Source: Acinetobacter bereziniae
GTDB lineage: Bacteria > Pseudomonadota > Gammaproteobacteria > Pseudomonadales > Moraxellaceae
DNA length: 40,679 nt
Assembly: GCA_009912575.1 (NCBI GenBank)
Contig: WNDP01000022.1
Span: 1 to 40,679 of the forward strand
Reading direction: 5' to 3'
Positions 14,662 through 24,423 of this stretch are shown one piece after another (within the stretch, counting starts at the first letter, position 1; each line of letters starts with the position of its first letter). The position numbers and the translations under genes are program-made. The notes under the pieces were generated by a model. That model had not been told where the DNA came from. It searched no databases and was given only the letters and a program-made list of their open reading frames with translations.

Positions 14662-16308
14662 ATGAAAACATTGCAACAAGCTTATCTCGAATTCGATTAT
14701 GCAAAGTTGATCGACGAACAACTGGTTGGAAACCCTCAATCAATCAATGCTTATGAAGAATGTTGTGGGCGTTTTGTTGGTTTAAATAAAGTTGCTTTGA
14801 TCTGGGAAGGAAAAAATGGCGAATCAGCACAATGGACATTTGAACAACTTGCAGAAGCCTCAGGAAAGTTGGCAAATTATTTCCAAACGATTGGTTTAAA
14901 AACTGGAGACTGCATTGCAGGATTATTACCACGCACACCTGAATTACTCATTACCATTTTGGCAACATGGAGAATTGGCGCAATCTATCAGCCGCTATTT
15001 ACTGCATTTGAATCTAAAGCAATTGAACATCGTATAACAACTGCCAATACACAGTTAATGGTCACCAATCAAGAACAACGTAGCAAATTAGATCAAATTG
15101 AATTACCTCATATTCTGACTGTTCATCGCTCAGATTCAAGTCATATAAAAGAAGCTGATTTTTGGGAAGCGTTAGCCAAGCAACCAGCCACACATAATCC
15201 GGTCATGTTAAGTTTTGAAGATGATTTTTTAATGATGTTTACGTCAGGAACCACGGGTTTAGCCAAATCAGTTCCTGTACCACTTAAAGCGGTTTTAGCA
15301 TTTAAAGAATATATGCGCCATGCCGTAGATTTACAAGAAGAGGATTCATTTTGGAATCTAGCTGACCCAGGTTGGGCATACGGTCTATATTATGGTATTA
15401 CAGGGCCACTAGGACTAGGGCATAGCATTATCATGGACGAACATGCATTCAGTGTCGACCACGCATTAGAAATTATTCAAAAGTATAAAGTCAGTAATTT
15501 GACTGGCTCACCAACCGCTTTTCGCATGTTCTTTGGTTTTAAAGAAAAATTCGATGGTTCAATCAAAAATCATTTGCGTGTAGTCAGTAGTGCTGGTGAG
15601 CCTTTAACACCCGAAGTGATTCATTGGTTTAACAATAATCTTGAAGTCAATATATATGATCAATATGGACAAACAGAGTTAGGCATGGTGATCGGCAATC
15701 ATCACGCTTTAGCACACCCAGTTAAGGTGGGCTCAGCAGGTTTTGCAAATCCAGGACACCGTTTTGTAGTTTTAAACCAAGATTATCAAGCAGTAAAAGT
15801 GGGTGAGATCGGAACTTTGGCAATTGATTTTAAACAATCACCACTCACTTGGTTTAAGGGATATGGCGGTAATAACCGCAAATCTTTTATGGGTGATTAT
15901 TATTTAACGGGGGATACAGTTCGACTCAATGAATTGGGTGGAATTGATTTTATTGGTCGTGCAGACGATGTCATTACAACGTCAGGCTATCGTGTTGGTC
16001 CGTTTGATGTAGAAAGCACACTGTTGGAGTGTACAGAGGTTTTAGAATCAGCCGTTATTGGTAAACCTGACCCTGAACGAACAGAGATTGTAAAAGCTTT
16101 TGTTGTACTTAAACCTCAAGTCGCTGCATCTGATGAATTAAATGCAAAACTGCAAAACTATGTTCGATCACGTTTATCCAAGCACTCTTACCCACGTGAA
16201 ATTGAATTTGTGGAAAGTTTGCCAAAAACATCCAGTGGTAAAATTCAACGTAATTTACTTAAGCAACAGGAAGTGGCTAAGTTACAGCAAATGCAATTGG
16301 AGGCTTAA
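14662..16308 (+). CDS. AMP-forming acyl-CoA synthetase (acetyl-CoA synthetase-like)
   Basis: The 548-residue enzyme activates a carboxylic acid with ATP to an acyl-adenylate and then to acyl-CoA. It has the P-loop FTSGTTGLAKS at about 194-203, the adenylate motif YDQYGQTE near 332, the hinge YLTGD...GRADDVI near 415-435, and the C-terminal lysine motif TSSGKIQRN near 523. I start at the ATG at 14662, preceded by AAGGA with 7 nt spacing; an ATG 27 bp upstream has no such site. The sequence is closest to medium- or branched-chain acyl-CoA synthetases rather than true acetyl-CoA synthetase. With the dehydrogenases upstream it could feed a branched or short fatty acid into beta-oxidation. The substrate is not determined. 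Confidence 0.92.
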   Translation: MKTLQQAYLEFDYAKLIDEQLVGNPQSINAYEECCGRFVGLNKVALIWEGKNGESAQWTFEQLAEASGKLANYFQTIGLKTGDCIAGLLPRTPELLITILATWRIGAIYQPLFTAFESKAIEHRITTANTQLMVTNQEQRSKLDQIELPHILTVHRSDSSHIKEADFWEALAKQPATHNPVMLSFEDDFLMMFTSGTTGLAKSVPVPLKAVLAFKEYMRHAVDLQEEDSFWNLADPGWAYGLYYGITGPLGLGHSIIMDEHAFSVDHALEIIQKYKVSNLTGSPTAFRMFFGFKEKFDGSIKNHLRVVSSAGEPLTPEVIHWFNNNLEVNIYDQYGQTELGMVIGNHHALAHPVKVGSAGFANPGHRFVVLNQDYQAVKVGEIGTLAIDFKQSPLTWFKGYGGNNRKSFMGDYYLTGDTVRLNELGGIDFIGRADDVITTSGYRVGPFDVESTLLECTEVLESAVIGKPDPERTEIVKAFVVLKPQVAASDELNAKLQNYVRSRLSKHSYPREIEFVESLPKTSSGKIQRNLLKQQEVAKLQQMQLEA

Positions 16309-16348
16309 TCTTTGATATTTTAAAAGGTTGTTAAAGTTCCATGTTCTT

Positions 16349-16371
16349 GCACCCGAAAGGGTGCTTTTTTT
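16349..16371 (+). terminator. Intrinsic terminator of the acyl-CoA synthetase gene
   Basis: GCACCC, a GAAA tetraloop and GGGTGC (16349-16364) are followed by seven T. It lies 40 bp after the stop codon. Confidence 0.95.
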
Positions 16372-16536
16372 GTAAGATTGCATTTAAAATTTCTGCATTT
16401 TAGGGGACTTATACTCACCCATATGATATTTGATTATTCATGAATAAATAAATGCGTATAAATCTATCATTCAAATTCACGATATTGTCATTAATAAAAA
16501 TTAATCTGCTGTAAATTTCAACAAACGTTAAAAATC

Positions 16537-18999
16537 ATGCAAATTTTAAAACCTCATACCCTATGTTTAAGCCTTGCTTTATTGGGCTGTTCATTTCCAA
16601 GTTATGCTCAATTGATGTTTAGTCAATATATTGACGGTACAGAAAGTAGGAAAGGATTAGAAATTTATAATCCAGATGCATCAACCGTTAATCTTTCAGA
16701 TTATCAAATTCAGGTATATAGCAATGGGAAAACAAGTCCTACAACTGTGAGTTTACAAGGGACAATTGCGACCAAAGCTAAATTTATCGTAGGCAATGCT
16801 GCTTTACAGACAGAAATTGGGAATAAATTTAATCAAGTTGCAAATAGCTTGTCATTTAATGGGGATGATGCATTGGTCCTTGTTTATAAAGGAACACCAG
16901 TCGATCGTTTTGGCCGTATTGGTGAAGCTCCAACTGGGGGATGGGGAACAACATTTAAGAGTGGTGGAAATAGCCTAAGCAGAATAAAAAATAAAAATGA
17001 TGTGAGTTCAGTAGATCCAAATAGCGTCTTCGATTTAGATAGTGAATGGACAAAATGGTCAGATCGTAATTCCTTTAGTACCTATTTAGGGGCAGATACA
17101 GCAACATCAACACCACCAGCAACCACAGCAGTGAGTTGTAGTACAGCAGATACACCCATCGCAGATTTGCAATCTGCAACTCAGAATCAGCAGTATGTTG
17201 TTCGTGGTGTAATCACAGCCGACTATCGTTATCAAGATGGATTTTCAGGTTTTTATATCCAAACGCCTGACACAAAAGCCAAAGCGAATTTAAGTAATGC
17301 CATTTTTGTGTATATTCCTGCTGGAAGTACAGTCACTGGTGGAAAAGTGGGTGAGGAAGTTATTCTCAAAGGGCGTTTAACGACCTATCAAAATCAGTTG
17401 CAGCTTGATCAACTCAATAACAATATTGGTACTTGTAATAATCAAGCTGCTAACTTGATCAGTGCAACACCGATTCAACTTCCATTTTCAAGTTTAACGG
17501 ATGCAACAGGTCATTCACCTAAACGTTATCAGGGAATGTTGGTGAAAATGCCACAAACCTTAACGGTCAGTGAAAACTATGATTATGGTCGTTATGGTCA
17601 GTTGTCATTAAGTTTAGGGCGGTTATATATCCCAACCAACTTATATCCAGCAAAATCAGCCGAAGCAGTTGCATTAGCTAAAACCAACCTTTTATCAAAA
17701 ATCATTTTAGATGATGGATATAATAATCAAAATAGAACACCTTGGCTTCCAGCGAATTTTAATGCTGCCAATACTTTACGTACAGGTTATCAGTTAAAGA
17801 ATGTTGAAGGGATTTTAGAATATCGTTTCAATGCATGGCGTATTCAACCTATTGAAAATAAAACACCGCCAGAAATTGTCAAAGATACCAACCCTCGTAA
17901 TGCAACTGTTCCGGCTAAAGACACTAAGCAAGTCCGTGTTGCGGCATTTAATGTATTGAACTATGACAACTCTCCATTGATTGATGTTAAACCTGATCGT
18001 GGTGCGAACACCTCTTCAGAATTTAATCGTCAACACGCAAAAACGGTGAGTGCGATTAAAGCAATTGATGCTGATGTTTATGGTTTGATGGAAATTGCCA
18101 ACAATGGTTATGGTGATAAAAGTGCAGTCGCTTATTTGACCAAGGCTTTGGGGGTAGATTGGAAATATGTTATTCCACCAAACATGGATAAACTAGGTAC
18201 TGATGTGATCGCAGTTGCGATTATCTACAACAGTAAGCGTGTAAAAACTGTGGGTAACCCAGTAGTTTATGATGACTTGACCCAGAAAAACCGTGTCACT
18301 ATGGCGCAAAGCTTCCAAGCGCTAACTGGGGGTAAAACCTTTACAGTTATACCGAATCATTTAAAATCTAAAGGCAGTTGTCCTGATGATAAGGCATCAC
18401 CTGAAGCCAACCAAAATGACGGTCAAGGCTGCTGGAATCCTACCCGTGTAACTGCTGTACAAAAGTTAATTCAATGGATTGCAACAAATCCAACCAAATC
18501 TGAAAAGCCTAATTACTTATTGGTTGGAGATATGAACAGTTACGCCAAAGAAGATCCAATTTTAGCCTTTGAAAAAGCCAACTATAAGGTATTGTTAAAT
18601 GATGAAAAAATTGGCCAAGGTAAATTAGCATACAGCTATGTCTTTGGTGTTGCGAGTGATGCAACTGGTAATGGTGGTGCGGGTAATTTAGATCATGCCA
18701 TTGCAGATGCAAACTTATATACGATGGTTAAACGGACTTTTGCATGGCACATCAATGCGGATGAACCAACAGCTTTAGACTACAATGAAGAGTTCAAAAC
18801 AGAAGAACAAAAAGCATCTTTCTATAGCACAGATGCATTCCGTTCTTCTGACCATGATCCGGTTATTGTAGATTTAGACCTAAACGAATCAACCACCACA
18901 ACGACGAAGAGTAGTAGTGGTAGTACAGGATTGTGGTCTCTACTTGGGTTAATGTTATTGACAGCGACATCGGTATTGGCACGTTCTAGAAAGAAATAA
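16537..18999 (+). CDS. ExeM/NucH-family secreted endonuclease with GlyGly-CTERM-like tail
   Basis: The 820-residue product has a signal peptide (cleavage likely after SYA, residue 24). A lamin-tail-like beta domain follows (about 26-160, QYIDGTESRKGLEIYNPD). An OB-fold segment comes next (about 200-300, VVRGVITADYR). The endonuclease/exonuclease/phosphatase domain runs from about 466 to 780. It has VAAFNVLNYDN, GLMEIANNG, LLVGDMNSYAKEDP, GNLDHAIAD and the final SSDHDPVIVDL carrying the catalytic His. A Ser/Thr linker (TTTTTKSSSGSTG), one hydrophobic segment and RSRKK form a C-terminal tail like GlyGly-CTERM, although the glycines are GSTG rather than GG. Such tails are cut by rhombosortase and travel by type II secretion, whose gspL-gspM genes lie 17 kb away. 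It probably degrades extracellular DNA. The ribosome binding site is weak. Confidence 0.9.
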   Translation: MQILKPHTLCLSLALLGCSFPSYAQLMFSQYIDGTESRKGLEIYNPDASTVNLSDYQIQVYSNGKTSPTTVSLQGTIATKAKFIVGNAALQTEIGNKFNQVANSLSFNGDDALVLVYKGTPVDRFGRIGEAPTGGWGTTFKSGGNSLSRIKNKNDVSSVDPNSVFDLDSEWTKWSDRNSFSTYLGADTATSTPPATTAVSCSTADTPIADLQSATQNQQYVVRGVITADYRYQDGFSGFYIQTPDTKAKANLSNAIFVYIPAGSTVTGGKVGEEVILKGRLTTYQNQLQLDQLNNNIGTCNNQAANLISATPIQLPFSSLTDATGHSPKRYQGMLVKMPQTLTVSENYDYGRYGQLSLSLGRLYIPTNLYPAKSAEAVALAKTNLLSKIILDDGYNNQNRTPWLPANFNAANTLRTGYQLKNVEGILEYRFNAWRIQPIENKTPPEIVKDTNPRNATVPAKDTKQVRVAAFNVLNYDNSPLIDVKPDRGANTSSEFNRQHAKTVSAIKAIDADVYGLMEIANNGYGDKSAVAYLTKALGVDWKYVIPPNMDKLGTDVIAVAIIYNSKRVKTVGNPVVYDDLTQKNRVTMAQSFQALTGGKTFTVIPNHLKSKGSCPDDKASPEANQNDGQGCWNPTRVTAVQKLIQWIATNPTKSEKPNYLLVGDMNSYAKEDPILAFEKANYKVLLNDEKIGQGKLAYSYVFGVASDATGNGGAGNLDHAIADANLYTMVKRTFAWHINADEPTALDYNEEFKTEEQKASFYSTDAFRSSDHDPVIVDLDLNESTTTTTKSSSGSTGLWSLLGLMLLTATSVLARSRKK

Positions 19000-19011
19000 T
19001 TTTTACTTCAT

Positions 19012-19048
19012 AAAAAGAGAAACTAGTGATCTAGTTTCTCTTTTTTTT
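19012..19048. terminator. Bidirectional terminator between nuclease and sensor kinase genes
   Basis: AGAGAAACTAG (19016-19026), TGAT loop and CTAGTTTCTCT (19031-19041) are followed by seven more T on the plus strand (19042-19048) and by a T-run on the minus strand. The two convergent genes end on either side of it. Confidence 0.95.
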
Positions 19049-19051
19049 AAT

Positions 19052-20990
19052 TTATTCACTTTTATCTTTTAAGGACAAGATGGCTCGAATGACCGTAAAC
19101 CCTTGCTGAGAATGTATTTCAAAATGACCACCAATTCGCTTTACACGAACCTGCATGCTTTGTAGTCCAACATGTAGTCCTGTTTGTACTTGGTCTACTT
19201 CAAAACCAATACCATTGTCTTGAATCGTTAAAACCAATTGTTGACGTTCATTTTCAACCAAAGAAACTTCAACATCCGAAGCTTGGCTATGTTTGACAAT
19301 ATTGGTCAAAGCTTCTTCTGCAACTCTTGAAAAAGTTAAGCAGACCAGCGGTGCTGGTTTAGTAAGCCACTGATCGGCAAAGATCCATGTCGACTCGATT
19401 TCCATTTCCTCGAACAACTGAACAAAACGATGACGCAATGGTGCAGCCCACATAATTGGGTTCTCTGGAACTTTTTCTCCTAAACTAGAGCCAGAATCAA
19501 TCACTTGACGGAGATCATTTCTTAAAAGCTTGAACATAGAAAGGACTTGCTGCTTTTCAATATGTTCACTGTGCTCAAGTAGAATCATAGAACGAACCAA
19601 TGAGCCACCCAGTCCATCATGTAATTCATGTGAGAGATTGAGTCGTTCTTGTAAACGCATATTATCAATTTGAAGTTGATGTTTTTTATCTAAGGATTGT
19701 TCCAAGTCGAAAGTTACTTTCTCAATGGTTTCTTCAAGGGTCATATTAAACTTTTCGATACGAGAAACGTTCTGAGAAATCCGATATGCGAGAATAAAAG
19801 AGATGGCTAAACTGGTAATTGGTGCTGTCAAAGGCGTCCAATATAAAGTCTGATCATAGTGGTTGAGCATGGTGTAAAGATCATGAACAATGATCACCAA
19901 GTAAATCAGCAAAATGAAAGCCAGAAGTAGAATATCTACTTTCCTTTTTTGAATGCAATCCATTGAAAAAACACACAATTAAAAATAAAAATGAGGCCAG
20001 CATATAAAAAAGTAATCAGCAGAGTTTTATCTAAATGAGCAATGGGTGTGGCAAAAAGAGCAATAACACAAATACTAAAGCTGAGTAAAAGAAAGCGTTC
20101 AAGATATTGAAAATGTTGCAGTGCAAATCGCCAAGAAAATAAACATAGGCAATAAACATAACCCACTAAAAAAACTAAATTCAGCCGCGCTGTTAATAAG
20201 CTATCGGTGAATGGAATGGGTACGGTGGATATAATATTATATGCAAATAATACCCAAAAAAATGAAGTCAAACCAAACCATCCAAACGCTTTTTCTTCAC
20301 GCCTAAACAGCCAAATGGTGAAACCAATGGTTCCTAGAACAAAACTAATAATAATATTGATAAAGAATAAAGTCCGCCGTTCAAAAATCAATTGATCATT
20401 TTGGTTGGCAATATCCTCAGCACGTCCAAATCGAATTTGACCTAAGCCAGAATGTTGTGAGGTTACACCGACAACACGGACAAGAATTTCATTTTGATGA
20501 TTTTGAACCGATGTTGAAGGAAGTACCCAGTAGCGAGGCATATTCCAACTTCTCGACAAGGGTTCAACTAAGGATTTATCTTGCCATAACAGCTCTTGGT
20601 TACTGTAAATTGCACCCGCTAGATTGATCCGTTCAATCAGCAAAGCAACGGCTTGGTTTTCTTGGTTACATTGGTAACGCCATTGGATTTTATACCAAGC
20701 ACTTCCCGTATAGTTTTCCAACGTGTTTCCCAATCATCTGGTAGTTTGACGTCCTCCCAACCATGCTGAGGAACTTGATCTGGTTGCTGAGGTGCTTGTG
20801 CAATTTGCACATTGATGATTTGAAAATCGCAGCTTGATGGGTTTGCTGAGCTTTGGTGAGTTGTTGCTGAACCTGCAAAAACTTGCGTCTGCATCAAACT
20901 GATTGCAAAGCAAAACAGACCAAAGATATTTCGAATTAATCGAGCAATCCTAAATGTCGTGCTGTATCGATGGCTTTTGCTCTGTTGCAT
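19052..20990 (-). pseudogene. 7TM-DISM sensor histidine kinase, broken by two frameshifts
   Basis: Three pieces in different frames join into one protein of about 646 residues. Piece one (from 20990) has a signal peptide and the start of a periplasmic domain ending DDWETRW. Piece two (about 20715-19948) continues with NYTGSAWYKIQWRY, RSWNMPRYW and seven hydrophobic segments, the 7TM-DISM type. Piece three has a coiled coil, the HisKA_3 box SHELHDGLGGSL, EALTNIVKHS and the ATP-lid DNGIGF. The breaks sit in A-runs on the coding strand: four A at 20717-20714, where five restore the frame, and six A at 19950-19945, where seven restore it. They may be sequence errors, true decay or slippage. The gene overlaps the end of the response regulator gene by about 55 bp and should work with it. 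Catalytic residues are otherwise intact. Confidence 0.85.
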
Positions 20991-21649
20991 ACCGAAAGTT
21001 TCCGATAAATATGTTTAATATGAGATTCAACGGTATAGCGAGATAAATTGAGCTGATCTGCAATTTCCTTATTGCTTAACCCCTGAGATACCAGTTCTAA
21101 AATTCCTTGTTCTCTTTTCGATAAAACACTCTCATTTTCTGAGGATTTTTGACTATTTACAGATTTATTTCCATTATTTTTCTCATTAAACTGTAATTGT
21201 TTTAGAATTTTCTGCGCTATAAAAGGATCAATTGGCGCACCCCCACGTAAGACGCTTTTGATTGACAATGAAACTTCTATATCATCTCGTTCTTTTAATA
21301 CATAGCCAGCCGCACCTGCACTCAATGCATTGAGAATAGCGTCTTCCGTACTCCATGCAGAAATGACCAAAACTGTAATAGTGGGATCGTAATTTTTTAA
21401 AATTTCAATGAATTCAATACCATTTTCATCAGGCAAACCTAAGTCGACCAAAGCAAACGAGGCTGAGTGTAACTCAAGTAAATCTTTGGCTTGCGCTAAA
21501 CTTTGGGCAAAACGTAAATCAGATATTGAATAACCAATTTGGATCAATATATCGGTGAGTCTTTTTTGTATCAGAGGCTCATCTTCTACAATAATGACTG
21601 GAACAGGTAAACTTAACTCATTGTTCATGATGTTAAAAAGCTCATTCAT
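20936..21649 (-). CDS. NarL/LuxR-type response regulator
   Basis: The 237-residue product has a receiver domain with the acidic pair ED near 22-23, the phosphate acceptor Asp69 (ALVDLGLPDENG), Ser in VLVISAW, and Lys in GYVLKERD. A Ser/Asn-rich linker follows. A LuxR-type helix-turn-helix then runs from about 175 to 237 (LSKREQGILELVSQGLSNKEIA, LSRYTVESHIKHIYRKL). It is the partner of the 7TM sensor kinase encoded immediately downstream and overlapping. An alternative ATG 21 bp inside (21628) is possible; neither start has a strong ribosome binding site. Its target genes are not evident here. Confidence 0.93.
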   Translation of the reverse strand: MNELFNIMNNELSLPVPVIIVEDEPLIQKRLTDILIQIGYSISDLRFAQSLAQAKDLLELHSASFALVDLGLPDENGIEFIEILKNYDPTITVLVISAWSTEDAILNALSAGAAGYVLKERDDIEVSLSIKSVLRGGAPIDPFIAQKILKQLQFNEKNNGNKSVNSQKSSENESVLSKREQGILELVSQGLSNKEIADQLNLSRYTVESHIKHIYRKLSVCNRAKAIDTARHLGLLD

Positions 21650-21937
21650 GCTTATTCAATTGAGTTTTTCAGATATTTGCACGTTATGCTATACCTGATA
21701 ATAGGTATTTTTAATCTTTAATTGATCCTTGAGATTTTTATTCGACGTTTTAAGCCTTAAAACTGATAAAAATGCTTGATGAGAGACAGGGATGAATTTG
21801 AGATTAGAATAATTTACATGAAATCTCATGATCGCTTGGCTGGTATTTTTTAGTAAGGATCATGAGTTTCAAATAAGCACTGTTTTTCAATTTAAATGTT
21901 AAGCACAAAAGTTGAATGCTGTTGTTATGTTCAAACG

Positions 21938-23488
21938 CTAAGTACTAAATTGATCCACGAGTGTACGGCTGGCTTCATTCATGCCAATGATTTCAACTTG
22001 AATATTATTCTGTATGAACTTAGCTTGCACTTGATTTAACATATTTACGGAAGTGATGTCCCAGATATGTGCATGTGTTAAATCAATGATCACTTTGTTT
22101 GTATCTTCTTGAAAGTCAAAAAACTGAAAGAATTTTTCAGCACTGCTAAAGAAAATCTGACCATAAACAGAATAGTGACGGCTTTTGTCTTCGGATAATT
22201 CTGAACGAACACTGACACCGCTTTCAAGTTTATTCACCAAGAACAGCGCAGACAATAGAACGCCAACCAATACACCCAACGCTAAATTATGAGTCATCAG
22301 GACAATGACAACTACTGTGAGCATGACAGTATTACTTTGCTTAGGATGTTTGGAAAAGTTTTTGAGTGAATCCCAATTGAAAGTTGTGAATGCCACCATA
22401 ATCATAATCGCCACTAGAGCAGCCATCGGAATATAGGCCAACCAATCTTTTAAAAAGACCACTAAACACAGTAAAAATACACCAGCAACCAGTGTTGATA
22501 AACGTGTGCGCGCACCTGAAGAAACGTTAATAATGGATTGCCCAATCATTGCATAGCCAGCCATACCGCCCATGAATCCACTGACAATGTTGGCAATACC
22601 TTGACCACGACATTCTTTATGACGATCGCCTTCAGTTTGCGTGGCTTCATTGACAATAGTGGTCGTCATCATGGTTTCAAGTAAGCCTACAGTTGCTAAA
22701 GTGACTGCATAAGGAAAAATAATCTGTAAGGTATTAAGGTTAAGTGGGATTTCAGGAATAAAGAACATCGGTAAGGTTTCAGGAAATTTACCCAAATCGC
22801 TGACTGTACGCATATCCGTATGGAAAAGTAGAGCAATCAGACTAAGTACAATGATGCAGACCAAAGGGGATGGAATTAATTTACCCACTTTGGGAATATG
22901 AGGGAAGAGATACACCACAACTAAACCCATTAACACAAAAAGATAGGCTGTCAGGTCCATACGTTGTAATTCAGGAATTTGTGCGATGAAAATCAAAATT
23001 GCCAAGGCATTAACAAAGCCATACACCACAGATTGTGAAACAAAACGCATTAATTTTGCGACTTTAAAATAGCCAGCAAGGATTTGAATGATGCCTGTCA
23101 AAATGGTTGTTGCAAATAAATATTGTAAACCATGATCTTTAACTAAAGTTACCATCAGTAATGCCATTGCACCTGTTGCAGCTGAGATCATGGCTGTACG
23201 ACCACCAAAGAAGGCAATGGTCACCGCGATACAGAAGGATGCATAGAGTCCAACTTGTGGGTCTACACCAGCAATGGCAGAAAATGCGATAGATTCAGGA
23301 ATAAGTGCCAAGCCAACGACTAATCCAGCAAGTACATCTGTACGAATATTGGAAAACCACTCCGCCTTTTTGAGATTAATCACTACAAACCTTTCATCAT
23401 TCTTTAAAGATGCGTATGTTAAAACATCTTTTAGTGAAAATGCAGCTAAGTTTGACTTGAAAAAGTCTTCATTTTGCTGAATATTCAA
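21938..23488 (-). CDS. SulP-family anion transporter with STAS domain
   Basis: The 516-residue product has an N-terminal cytoplasmic stretch, then 10-14 hydrophobic segments. The SulP signature starts at [34 protein letters not shown] (about residues 51-84). [25 protein letters not shown] and [21 protein letters not shown] are further conserved blocks. A C-terminal STAS domain (about 435-516) reads [20 protein letters not shown]. Bacterial members move sulfate, bicarbonate or dicarboxylates, usually with sodium or protons; the substrate here cannot be told. It has large gaps on both sides, so it is a single unit. No Shine-Dalgarno is obvious before the ATG. Confidence 0.93.
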   Translation of the reverse strand: MNIQQNEDFFKSNLAAFSLKDVLTYASLKNDERFVVINLKKAEWFSNIRTDVLAGLVVGLALIPESIAFSAIAGVDPQVGLYASFCIAVTIAFFGGRTAMISAATGAMALLMVTLVKDHGLQYLFATTILTGIIQILAGYFKVAKLMRFVSQSVVYGFVNALAILIFIAQIPELQRMDLTAYLFVLMGLVVVYLFPHIPKVGKLIPSPLVCIIVLSLIALLFHTDMRTVSDLGKFPETLPMFFIPEIPLNLNTLQIIFPYAVTLATVGLLETMMTTTIVNEATQTEGDRHKECRGQGIANIVSGFMGGMAGYAMIGQSIINVSSGARTRLSTLVAGVFLLCLVVFLKDWLAYIPMAALVAIMIMVAFTTFNWDSLKNFSKHPKQSNTVMLTVVVIVLMTHNLALGVLVGVLLSALFLVNKLESGVSVRSELSEDKSRHYSVYGQIFFSSAEKFFQFFDFQEDTNKVIIDLTHAHIWDITSVNMLNQVQAKFIQNNIQVEIIGMNEASRTLVDQFST

Positions 23489-23598
23489 GTTGTCACTTTT
23501 TTATAAATTTATGCAGATTTGCAATTTTTATGTTTCTTGACTTGAAATTGCCGATGAAGCCATTTACAACTTAAACAGTCATATAACAAGGATTAGAT

Positions 23599-24210
23599 AT
23601 GAAGTTATATTATTCACCAGGTGCATGTTCTTTAGCTGCTCATATTTTATTGAACGAAATTAATGTAGATTTTGACCTTGAACGTGTTGATTTAAAAACG
23701 CATAAGACAGAGAAGGGTGCAGATTATTACGAAATTAATCCTAAAGGTTATGTCCCTGCTTTAGAAATTAATCCAGGTTTGATTTTGACTGAGAATGTCG
23801 CTGTGCTTCCATTTATTGCACAACATGACCCAAAACAAGATTTGATCCCGCCATCAGGTTTGGGACGTGCCAAAGTATTGGAGTGGCTAGGTTATTTAAA
23901 CTCAGAATTACATGATGAATATGCTGTGTTTTTTGATCCAGCAATCACTGAGGATGAGAAAGTACGAGGCTATGCAACTTTAGATAAAATGTTGAAATAT
24001 ATCGATGATTATCTTGCTGAGTCTGAGTATGATTACTTGGTCAATGACCGTTTTGGCCCAGCGGATGCTTACTTATTTGTACTGACCAATTGGTCGAATC
24101 ATATCCAGCATGATTTAACACCATTTACCAATATTGTGGCTTTACGCAATAAAGTGGCTGAACGTCAGTCTGTACAAATTGCAATGCGTGACGAAGGACT
24201 TATTCCTTAA
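23599..24210 (+). CDS. gstA: Glutathione S-transferase, beta-class-like
   Basis: The 203-residue product has an N-terminal thioredoxin-like glutathione site (MKLYYSPGACSLAAHILLNE, with the Cys/Ser region of beta-class enzymes). The cis-proline follows in NPKGYVPALEI and the gamma-glutamyl-binding pair in LTENVAVLPFI. A helical C-domain has a conserved Asp in GPADAYLFVLTNW. The length and motifs match bacterial GstA, which conjugates or reduces electrophiles in the cytoplasm. AAGGA 6 nt before the ATG supports the start. It ends at a strong terminator. Confidence 0.93.
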   Translation: MKLYYSPGACSLAAHILLNEINVDFDLERVDLKTHKTEKGADYYEINPKGYVPALEINPGLILTENVAVLPFIAQHDPKQDLIPPSGLGRAKVLEWLGYLNSELHDEYAVFFDPAITEDEKVRGYATLDKMLKYIDDYLAESEYDYLVNDRFGPADAYLFVLTNWSNHIQHDLTPFTNIVALRNKVAERQSVQIAMRDEGLIP

Positions 24211-24228
24211 AAGACTGCCAGTATTAGA

Positions 24229-24254
24229 AAAGCACCTGATTAGGTGCTTTTTTT
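24229..24254 (+). terminator. Intrinsic terminator of the GST gene
   Basis: AAAGCACCT (24229-24237), GATT loop and AGGTGCTTT (24242-24250) are followed by further T. It lies 18 bp after the stop. Confidence 0.93.
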
Positions 24255-24316
24255 GTTCTATTGAATTTTATACATATGCATTTCTGCTTGAGCAATATAA
24301 GGTAAAGTTTATATTG

Positions 24317-24331
24317 TTGACTAATAGTCAA
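24317..24331 (+). promoter_or_regulatory. Operator-like palindrome upstream of mdaB
   Basis: TTGACTAATAGTCAA is a perfect 7-bp dyad around one base. Its left arm could also serve as a -35 box. A second small dyad, GATAA-AAA-TTATC, lies at 24362-24374. Both are within 110 bp of the mdaB start. A quinone- or redox-responsive repressor of the MarR or LysR type is a plausible user, but no regulator gene is adjacent. Confidence 0.5.
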
Positions 24332-24423
24332 TAATGTTTTGCTTATTTTTGCATTTTTTGCGATAAAAATTATCACTATAGTAGCGCCATGAATTGAGAA
24401 CATTGAAAAAAATAGGTGAGCAA

